Positions 9,636 to 17,304 of a DNA stretch of 34,455 bases are shown here, one piece after another (positions within the stretch are counted from its first letter, which is position 1; every line of letters starts with the position of its first letter). The stretch lies in assembly GCA_021789755.1 (NCBI GenBank), contig JAJYJD010000003.1, positions 1-34,455 on the forward strand, written 5' to 3'. The notes under the pieces are model-generated. The model saw only the letters and a program-made list of their open reading frames with translations, made no database searches and was not told the DNA's origin. Position numbers and translations under genes: made by a program. Origin of the DNA: Bacteroidota bacterium. GTDB lineage: Bacteria > Bacteroidota > Ignavibacteria > Kryptoniales > JAKASW01.

Positions 9636-10646
9636 CTACTTTATTCTCACTGCCACTTCGACCGACATCCCGGGCCGCAAAAACGGCATCTGTCCACCCG
9701 GCGTGCTCGGATCGTCTATCGAAATCTTTATCGGTACGCGTTGAGTGACTTTGGTAAAGTTGCCAGAGGCGTTGTCGGGCGGAATGAGCGAAAACTCGGA
9801 TGCGGTGTAACTTCCGATCTCAAATACTCTGCCGGTGAAATTCACGCCCGGATATGTATCGACGTTTATCTGCACGGGGTCACCAAGATGAATATGGCCG
9901 AGCTTCGTCTCTTCAAGGTTCGCCGTGACCCAGACGTTCTTCAGGTCGTAGATGGTGAAGATAGGCTGACCGGGCTGAACTACATCGCCTGCAAGCACCC
10001 ATCTCTTCGCGACAACGCCCTCGATGGGGGAATTCACTACGGTGTTAAGCAATTGAGATTCAATAACGCCGAGCTGCGCGCGCGCGGCGGCAATCTTTGA
10101 AACGGCTATCGCCGCTTCGGCACGCGCGGCGTCGAGAGCCTGTTGCGCGTGAGTGTACTGCTCCTTCGTTATGATTCCGCCCTTGTACTGCACCTCGGCG
10201 CGATTAAAATCATCCTGCGCACGGTTTACGCCGACCTGCGCGAGCGGGACACTTTGCTGCGCGAGTTCAAGCCCCGCCCGGGCGGATGCTTCCTCCGCGC
10301 GGAGATCACGATCGTCAAGCCTGACAAGGACTTGTCCCGCCTGCACGGTGTCTCCCTCGTCGGTGCCCAGATAGACTATTCTTCCAAGCATCTTCGTGCT
10401 GATCGCGACGTTGTTCGCATCGACGTAGGCATCGTCCGTCGAAACGAAGTCCTGCATGTTCATGTACCAGTAATAGCCGCCGATTGCGATCGCCGTCAGA
10501 ACCACAAGTATCGGTATGATGACCCGCTTCTTGCGGAACAGCGGGACATCCTCTATGTCCTCGTCGGCTTCCCCGTTCTCTGCGGACTTAAGAGTCTTCA
10601 GGGCTGCCTGGTCCAGCTCTTTATTGGTTGTGTCTTTGGTCTCCAT
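9636..10646 (-). CDS. HlyD/EmrA-family periplasmic adaptor protein
   Basis: Single N-terminal TM VIIPILVVLTAIAIGGYYWYM; FVSTDDAYVDANNVAISTKMLGRI; VNSPIEGVVAKRWVLAGDVVQPGQPIFTI. Confidence 0.95.
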   Translation of the reverse strand: METKDTTNKELDQAALKTLKSAENGEADEDIEDVPLFRKKRVIIPILVVLTAIAIGGYYWYMNMQDFVSTDDAYVDANNVAISTKMLGRIVYLGTDEGDTVQAGQVLVRLDDRDLRAEEASARAGLELAQQSVPLAQVGVNRAQDDFNRAEVQYKGGIITKEQYTHAQQALDAARAEAAIAVSKIAAARAQLGVIESQLLNTVVNSPIEGVVAKRWVLAGDVVQPGQPIFTIYDLKNVWVTANLEETKLGHIHLGDPVQINVDTYPGVNFTGRVFEIGSYTASEFSLIPPDNASGNFTKVTQRVPIKISIDDPSTPGGQMPFLRPGMSVEVAVRIK

Positions 10647-10661
10647 TGATGTTCTTCCTCT

Positions 10662-11318
10662 TTATTTTCTTTTTCTGATTCCGTTTAAAATTATTTCCAC
10701 GATCTCCTTTGCCGATTGCTCGAGAGCCTGGTAGGTTTCCTCGTCCAGAGTGTTTTCACGTTTGTGGAGGAGCCAGGCCCGCGGTCCATAGAGCATCTGA
10801 ATGACGATTTCAGCCGAGTGCTGCGTGTCTGGAATCGAAAACTCGCCGGCCTTCTGCCCGATCACGAGAATCTGCTGAAGCAGGTTAACCTCCTGCTGTT
10901 TGAAGTCGTTGTAGAGTTCGACAAACGTAAGCCTGGTTTCCGCCGGCTGCTGAAACTGGAGGGCTCTCAAGTTGGCAAGATTCTTGAAGTACTGGCTGCG
11001 TTTGCTCGCATACTTTCGCAGCATGTCACAGGCAGGGATTTTCTCGCCCAGCATGGATTGTATATCCCTCAGGAACTGGTCCGATTCCTGTTTAACCACT
11101 TCGTGGAAAAGGCTTTCCTTTGTCGGAAAATAGTAGTAGAGAGACGCCTTTCCCATCCCGATGTCGGCGGCGATTTCATCCATCGTCACCTTCGAAAAAC
11201 CGTAATAGGCGAACCGCTTTCGGGCCGCCTCAAGGATGACTGTTTGCTTCTCGCCAGACAATTGCTCTGTCATCAGTTTTCGATCCTTTCCAATAGCCTG
11301 GCGGCAGGCCATGTACAT
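10662..11318 (-). CDS. TetR/AcrR-family transcriptional regulator
   Basis: ILEAARKRFAYYGFSKVTMDEIAADIGMGKASLYYYFPTKESLFHEVVKQE helix-turn-helix. Confidence 0.95.
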   Translation of the reverse strand: MYMACRQAIGKDRKLMTEQLSGEKQTVILEAARKRFAYYGFSKVTMDEIAADIGMGKASLYYYFPTKESLFHEVVKQESDQFLRDIQSMLGEKIPACDMLRKYASKRSQYFKNLANLRALQFQQPAETRLTFVELYNDFKQQEVNLLQQILVIGQKAGEFSIPDTQHSAEIVIQMLYGPRAWLLHKRENTLDEETYQALEQSAKEIVEIILNGIRKRK

Positions 11319-11354
11319 TTGTTTCGTGCTGTCATATTTTCGACCTCATAACCA

Positions 11355-11409
11355 TTCGACTGTTTCAGTAATTGCGTCGAAATATATAACACGCACACTG
11401 CATAGTCAA
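11355..11409 (-). promoter_or_regulatory. Probable sigma70-type promoter and nested operator for the tetR-efflux operon
   Basis: Minus strand: TTGACT (11409-11404), 17-nt spacer, TATATT (11386-11381); immediately downstream ACTGTTTCAGT palindrome (11359-11369) nested in TTCGAC...GTCGAA (11355-11360 / 11376-11381). Confidence 0.65.
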
Positions 11410-11881
11410 GTTCCCGCGGGCATGATGTCTGCCATGGAATTGCCGCCTGTGGCAATATTCCAGCGCTTGCTCCCGACCTGATAGATTTCGCAACAATGCA
11501 TGAAAGGCGTCGGCCTTGCTTTTTGTGACTAGAGTCGAAAAGCGGTTCATAAAGGTTGGATGGGTTCTTATGTGGAGTCCTCGCCTTATTGGCTTTGCGA
11601 CCACTCTTGCCACTGATTTAGGATAGAACTCTAGATGAATCTTTCACGCTAGCAAGCCGAGAAATGCCTAAAAATAGCCCGAATAGACAATTTTCTTGTG
11701 TCGGTGGAGCAAATGTCGAGGGCCACGACAATTCTCCACGATAGGCTGAATTAGGGGGCCACGTTGTCGTAATTCCCCTCTGAGCCTGAAGTGACAGGTT
11801 TCCCATGACAGGCCCCCATCCCCGATATCATAACAGCACTACAACCGTACAAACCCTACGGAATCTTCTCTCTTCATTCAC

Positions 11882-11918
11882 AAAAAACCCGCCCCAGCAC
11901 AATGCTGCTGAGGCGGGT
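11882..11918 (-). terminator. Rho-independent terminator downstream of the kdgK-like pseudogene
   Basis: Minus strand ACCCGCC-T-CAGCA...TGCTG-G-GGCGGGT followed by a T run (TTTTTT). Confidence 0.8.
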
Positions 11919-12077
11919 CACCAGTTTGGAGGAACAAAAGAATACTGAATTTGTTCTCGAAAGGGATGAGTTTACGTCACGACATACTTATTGAACCGAA
12001 ATGGAATGCGTGTCAGGTAAACCGGCAAAGAATCGAGCACAATTTGGAGATCTTCCTAACCCGACACTTCGATCAAT

Positions 12078-13161
12078 TCACCGCTTGATGCACGCACTTC
12101 CGCCTTTCATTACGTGTGTGACTTCGTCCATTGTAACCATGCTTGTATCACCGCGTGTACTTTGTAACAATGCTACGCACGCAACTCCCAGCTCCACGCA
12201 TTCGAGCGGCGACATTCCGCTCAGGAAGCCCTATACGAGTCCGCGGCATAAACCGCCGCCGCCTCCAACACGATCTTAGATCTCGAGGTTCTCGTACCGG
12301 CGCGCCTCGAAAAACTGACCGTCGTGGTACATGCTGGCCGACCAGTTATTTATGAGACCGCTTACCACCTCACGGAGTGTCGTGCCAGCGATTTTGATGT
12401 TCGGAAATTTCTCCACAATACTTCGGACCATATTGTTGTACCGTTCCACAGGAAGATTCCTGAGTTATTCGTCGGTACCCTCAACCCGGAGACCTAGGAC
12501 CTTTTGAAAGATTTCCTCGTTGCCGATTCGAACATCTATATACAGCACGAGAGCCTTTGTCACCTCGACGGCACGCTCGCTTGTCCATAGGTTGCTTCTG
12601 AAATTGATATCATAACTTACGATCGCCCCCGATTCGTGTGCGGCCTTCAAAGCTTCCACTGCCACCTCGGCGCAAGCTGGGGTTAGTGCTGTAAATATCC
12701 AGCCGGTACGAAACCAGCGCGCCCCGCCTGTTTAGAATGCGCGGCTAATCGAACTCGCCCGGTTTGATGTGTGAAATAGCCGTGTCGCCCCGTTGGTATG
12801 TTGTAACGCTAGGTCTGACTCCAATGCCAACCTCTGTGAAGTTGAGACCTATACGGTGGTTTCTTCCGGAACCGTCATACAGTACCCATAAGATCTCGCT
12901 CACCTCCATTCCGCTTGCGCGTGCGTGATTCTTAATTAGCGCACCGAGGCGATTATTCACCAGCCGCGACACCCAACCTGTTCTCAATCCGTATCTCGAT
13001 AACGCGTACGCTACGTTATACTCGCCGCCCCCGACGTAAGCTTCGAAATACGGCGCCAGCTCGATCCTTTGGTGTCCCGCAGGGCTGAGACGAATCATGG
13101 CTTCGCCGAGGGACAGAAGGTCCAATTGACATTCCAACTGCGACTTGATTTTTAAAGACAT
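12078..13161 (-). pseudogene. Degenerate PfkB-family sugar kinase, 2-keto-3-deoxygluconate kinase-like
   Basis: 12745-13161 encodes LDLLSLGEAMIRLSPAG...YVGGGEYNVAYALSRYGLRTGWVSRL, ending IKPGEFD with TAG where Trp is typical. A frameshift near 12710 restores ARWFRTGWIFTALTPACAEVAVEALKAAHESGAIVSYDINFRSNLW. Further in-frame stops at about 12462-12464, about 12276 and about 12230 interrupt LRNLPVERYNNMVRSIVEKFP...YENLEI*DRVGGGGGLCRGLV*GFLSGMSPLECVELG...HVMKGGSACIKR*. Confidence 0.88.
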
Positions 13162-13494
13162 TTAAAATTGCTCCATTCTTATTTTAACGAGGGCAATAGT
13201 TCAATAATGTTCACATAATTTGGAGAAATCGTGCTTCCCGTCATCGGGAAAGCGCGACAGATGAAAGTTTCAAACTTGCCTGCATGGGTTATCCCGATGC
13301 GACACACGAACCTTTCAACAGCCGAGACATTTGTCGAACTGCTACTCGTACAACGAAGGCACGGCGATGATTCCATCGTTTAGTCCTCCGAAATACGCGT
13401 TCGGTACATACTGAAGATCCATGGGTTTGTCGCCGTGCATTCCGACTATCCTCGCCAGCGATGAGTTTTTCAAACCTGTTCTTTTTCCCTTTTT

Positions 13495-13775
13495 CTAACG
13501 AAGATAAATGTTCCGGAATGTGTTGAACGCGCCGGCGGGGTCGTCAGGAGTAGCCCGTCTGCGGGCAGGTATTCTGTCCTGGATCGCCTTTTTCCGTTCC
13601 GGGTCGTCCCTGAGCGCGGCAGTGTTGTCGGTCGCTGCGTAGCCCAGCGTTATAGCGTTCACAGTCACTCCCCTGGAAGCTCATTCGTTGGCAAAATCCA
13701 TAGTCAATTGCTTAACGCAGCATTTTGGCAGTCCGGCTAGGACTGCCCCTTGTCGGGTGTATAAAGGACTTCATT
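13495..13775 (-). pseudogene. Truncated SDR remnant resembling 2-deoxy-D-gluconate 3-dehydrogenase (KduD)
   Basis: Minus-strand translation LYTRQGAVLAGLPKCCVKQLTMDFANE*ASRGVTVNAITLGYAATDNTAALRDDPERKKAIQDRIPARRRATPDDPAGAF..., matching the SDR YTxxKGAV..LTxxxANEWAxxGVxVNAIxPGYxxTDNTxxLR pattern with TGA in place of the expected Trp and both termini missing. Confidence 0.75.
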
Positions 13776-13822
13776 GCTCTCGCAGGTTCATCTCCAAGCA
13801 GATGACCCTGCCGACCGCACAT

Positions 13823-13858
13823 AAAAAACCCGTCTCAGTAAAGCGTTACGAGACGGGT
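13823..13858 (-). terminator. Rho-independent terminator downstream of the heparinase-like gene
   Basis: Minus strand ACCCGTCTC...GAGACGGGT with 9-bp stem followed by TTTTTTAT. Confidence 0.82.
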
Positions 13859-13968
13859 CAAAATCAGAAGGTCCTTCTCTATTCAGACAGAATTATGTTC
13901 GATCCTGCAGATAGTCTATTCTCCGTTTATTTGCGATGGCCCTCAATCCTTGATCGACCATCCTCACG

Positions 13969-16900
13969 TCAGAATTGTATCTCCAAGGAGTTTGATCCCT
14001 TGGAAAGAACAACTTGAATCGATTTTCCAACCTCTTTGACCCCTTGTTGCAGTCTGCCATTAAGTGTTATGGAAGTCGGTTCGGACTCAAGAAGGATCGA
14101 TGCTCTGCATTCTACGTTACTGTTAATTGTCCACTTCTCTCTTGTTGCGACACGCCTCACGTTGAAGGTCACGGGGGCATCAGCTGTGATCAGCTCATTG
14201 CCCTTATACCCGAAATAGGTGGCCTCGGAAGCGGCAAGATGCGATAGCCTTTGGTTTTGCAGTGAGACCTCCGCAATCTTGCCATCAGTGACAACCTTTT
14301 CAGCTGCCATGTTCGCGCTACCGGTTTTGAAAAGCAACGCATCGACGCCGTTATCCATTCTAACGCTAACCCCCACACAGCCGCTGCCGTTTATCTTTTT
14401 GATGTTCTTGGACATCACATTAACATCACCCTCACCCTTCACCGGATAAAGTACCGTAAGGAAATTCTCTTTTCGGCCTTTCTTTGAATTGCTGACTTGA
14501 ACGTACCCGGGCTCGCGTAACGGCGGACCAAACCGGGTCGGAGCTCCGCAGATTGTCAGGTTTGGATTTTCCGGATAAACCACCCGGGCAAATAGAGAAG
14601 CTTTGTCAGTTTTGAATGTAAACACGTTGCTTTGCTTCAAACTAACCTCCTTACGATTGCTGAAGTGAAACAACAGATCGTACTGGTGAGGCGCTCCGGA
14701 GGATTTCAGTTTGTCAAAGATCACAAAATACTTTCTATTCAAGAAGATGATGTTTCTCTGGAACTCCGCCAGTTTTCCGTAGTACAGGTCTGCCAGTTCG
14801 CCGGTAACAGACGAATAGTCGTCCGTTGATATGAAGTCGGTTATTCTCGCCATCCTATTGGCGGATTTTATGAAATGTGGATAGTCCCCGCTTTCCTGAG
14901 ATCCAGCGTCTTCATCCACAAGCACAGTATTATGTCCAGCCGGCTCGATATAGTACCCTTGGTACCACGGGTCAGCGTAATAATTTACGTCGCCAGCTTC
15001 AGGCACTAACGTTCTGCCAAACGCGTTCAATTGAAAGCTTCCCTGATCGTAATGTTCATGGTTGTACCAGGGACCACACCTGAAATTCATCACTACGTCA
15101 TCAGGCGACCAGCCTGACCTGAATACAACGGCGCCCAGCTCAGGGAATTCCTTTGACTTCGGAAGGGATGTCGGGGGAGTCTCAACACCGGAATCGCTGC
15201 CAAACATAAAATCCAGGACATTATTGCGGGGACTCTTCATATACAACCATTGGAATGACGGATCGTTTGAGTGAGTGGAAAGCCATGAAAACGATGACAA
15301 AGTGCTCAACTCCGGATGACTGTCACCGTTATCCAGTATTCGTGGATCAGAATAATTGTAAAGGAAGTACTTATAGGAATTGAGTAGTCCTTTACTCGCT
15401 AAATCGATTCCAAGTACATGTCGGATGGCCGAGATCGTCGGTAAATCATTTCCAAATGCGAAAGCCTGGTAGCTTATTCCTTCCCCCCACGCTCCTGTGG
15501 TGTCCAAAGTATTATCAAGATACATCTGGAATTTCTTTAACAACCCGGAGAGGTACGGCTCAAGATCACCCAACTTCGGATCGTCCCCATATATGGCGAG
15601 CGCGCAACAGATCGCACCACCCACTGTGTTTCCTATCCAGTTGGTCGTTGCGGAGGGTGTCCTATCGTGCAATACATATTCCTCATAGGCAGGTATGATG
15701 CAATCTTTCAGCAAACCTTCGCTGACTTCGTCTCTCTCTCTGGGGTTCATCAGCGGATAGACCATATCATAACAAAAAGCCGCCCGCATGCCGAGTTCAC
15801 CCATTGGGTAATACGTTTCCCTGTGACGAGCCCGAAACCATGGATGGTTCCAGGTCTTCCATTTTGCGATCCTAACTAATGCCTCCTTCGCATATTCACC
15901 AGCTGATGTATCGCCGGTGAGCGCGTAGACTAAAGCGTTGTCGCGCAAAATCTTTTCGGCGGATTCCATTATGCTGAAATAATGCGACAGCGTGGGTATT
16001 AAGTACACGGAATCTAAAACCGCAAAGTTGACATTCGACAAAGAATCTAGTCCGAGTTCCCTCGGCGGAACTTCTCTTAGGCTTGAACTTTCGGAGCCGA
16101 ATTTTATCGACCTTACTATAGATGTTTCTCTGGACTTTGCGGCTTCTTGGACAAGAGAATCCCACCAATTCTGCCAGTGTTGGGTCCCGATTTTCTCTTT
16201 ACAATTATCAATTTCTCTCTGTCGGAAGAAAAGCCTCGGATGCTGCAAATTCTCTTCTGCCAGCCACAGGTTGAACTCAGTCTCAACCCTTTTTCCGGTG
16301 CGATTTTCGCCATCGATCTTCACAGCCCACTGGCCGGGCGTATCGTGACGCGAGAAAGTGTATACGTTCTTCTTCGTCCAGGAATTATCGGTCGAGTTAA
16401 AAAAGAGGGCGGCATCCTTCTGGATTGTTTTGCCATCCGGACTGATAATGCTGACATTCACTTTAGATAGTTTCACCCCGCTTGGAAGCTTTGCAGATAG
16501 ATCGACGTGTTCCCCCGGAGTGTAGTGGTGCAATGGAACTATTAACTGAAGATTCTTCAGATAATATGACGCAGGCTCTCGTATCTCGAACTGCACAGCT
16601 TCACGGGCAGTAAGGTGAAAATCGCTTAAGAACAATCTGTAGGTAACATCAGGGTTGGTCTTGGGGATGTCAGTCGTTATCGAAAAGCCATCGATACCGG
16701 TGCCTGGCATCATGCCGACTCGCAAGAAGTTGAAATCGGAGAGGCCTACAGTGATTTTGTGCCACTCCCTGTCGTCGCTTATGGAGGTATGGTAAGAATA
16801 CTGTTTCCCGTCAGAGCCGTATAATATAAGAGTCATACCTTTGAAGTCGCCATATCCATTCGCCTTATAATAAAAGGAGGCTCTTGTGGTAGCATCGGCA

Positions 16901-17301
16901 ATGAGCGATAGTTTACTTACAAAGCCCATCTTATGTTCCGTAACTAAGGTGGGTCGGTATTCTACCATTAGTGAATACTCGCTGTTGGTCGGCCCGCTGA
17001 TCGCTTCACAGTGAAAGTACGGATCAAAACCTGTGTCTTGAAATGGAGGATAAGATTCCCAGCCGCTTACATTTCCTTCCTTGAAATCTACTTTGTAGAT
17101 TACCTTTTTAGTTATCATCGAATAGTCTCTCTGGTTAAGCTTGCTCATAGGCCCTTGAGCCGCTACCGGGCTATAAACCGGCTGAAAAAGGAAAAGCAAG
17201 AATAATGTAGCAAGCCTCATTTTATTACGCATCGCTCTGTTCTCCGGAAGAATAGCCGAGATCTGCGGCTCACCACGGTGGTGAGTCGCAGTCTTCGGCA
17301 A
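13969..17301 (-). CDS. Secreted heparinase II/III-like polysaccharide lyase with N-terminal carbohydrate-binding-like region
   Basis: Signal peptide MRNKMRLATLFLLFLFQPVYSPVAAQ (likely start about 17232 rather than 17301); alpha/alpha-toroid-like middle (MGELGMRAAFCYDMVYPLMNPRERDEVSEGLL); Hepar_II_III core FRCGPWYNHEHYDQGSFQLNAFGRTLVPEAGDVNYYADPWYQGYYIEPAGHNTVLVDE. Confidence 0.88.
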   Translation of the reverse strand: MPKTATHHRGEPQISAILPENRAMRNKMRLATLFLLFLFQPVYSPVAAQGPMSKLNQRDYSMITKKVIYKVDFKEGNVSGWESYPPFQDTGFDPYFHCEAISGPTNSEYSLMVEYRPTLVTEHKMGFVSKLSLIADATTRASFYYKANGYGDFKGMTLILYGSDGKQYSYHTSISDDREWHKITVGLSDFNFLRVGMMPGTGIDGFSITTDIPKTNPDVTYRLFLSDFHLTAREAVQFEIREPASYYLKNLQLIVPLHHYTPGEHVDLSAKLPSGVKLSKVNVSIISPDGKTIQKDAALFFNSTDNSWTKKNVYTFSRHDTPGQWAVKIDGENRTGKRVETEFNLWLAEENLQHPRLFFRQREIDNCKEKIGTQHWQNWWDSLVQEAAKSRETSIVRSIKFGSESSSLREVPPRELGLDSLSNVNFAVLDSVYLIPTLSHYFSIMESAEKILRDNALVYALTGDTSAGEYAKEALVRIAKWKTWNHPWFRARHRETYYPMGELGMRAAFCYDMVYPLMNPRERDEVSEGLLKDCIIPAYEEYVLHDRTPSATTNWIGNTVGGAICCALAIYGDDPKLGDLEPYLSGLLKKFQMYLDNTLDTTGAWGEGISYQAFAFGNDLPTISAIRHVLGIDLASKGLLNSYKYFLYNYSDPRILDNGDSHPELSTLSSFSWLSTHSNDPSFQWLYMKSPRNNVLDFMFGSDSGVETPPTSLPKSKEFPELGAVVFRSGWSPDDVVMNFRCGPWYNHEHYDQGSFQLNAFGRTLVPEAGDVNYYADPWYQGYYIEPAGHNTVLVDEDAGSQESGDYPHFIKSANRMARITDFISTDDYSSVTGELADLYYGKLAEFQRNIIFLNRKYFVIFDKLKSSGAPHQYDLLFHFSNRKEVSLKQSNVFTFKTDKASLFARVVYPENPNLTICGAPTRFGPPLREPGYVQVSNSKKGRKENFLTVLYPVKGEGDVNVMSKNIKKINGSGCVGVSVRMDNGVDALLFKTGSANMAAEKVVTDGKIAEVSLQNQRLSHLAASEATYFGYKGNELITADAPVTFNVRRVATREKWTINSNVECRASILLESEPTSITLNGRLQQGVKEVGKSIQVVLSKGSNSLEIQF
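17263..17291. repeat. Strong intercistronic hairpin CTGCGGCTCACCACGGTGGTGAGTCGCAG
   Basis: 13 paired positions (one G.U) around a 3-nt loop; lies between the beta-helix gene stop and the likely heparinase-like start; no T run on the minus strand. Confidence 0.7.
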
Positions 17302-17304
17302 AGG

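Noticed and set aside
1953-11318. Assigning the efflux cluster as an antibiotic biosynthesis/self-resistance locus because a GT and methyltransferase follow it
   Set aside because: No biosynthetic core enzymes are visible and the GT/methyltransferase are generic surface-glycan types; the link would be speculation.
11503-11524. Plus-strand AAGGC-GTCG-GCCTT followed by GCTTTTT (possible terminator)
   Set aside because: Only a 5-bp stem and no plus-strand gene upstream to terminate.
12001-12355. Small plus-strand ORFs (92 and 70 aa)
   Set aside because: They lie opposite the decayed kinase C-terminus, which gives a much better protein match on the minus strand.
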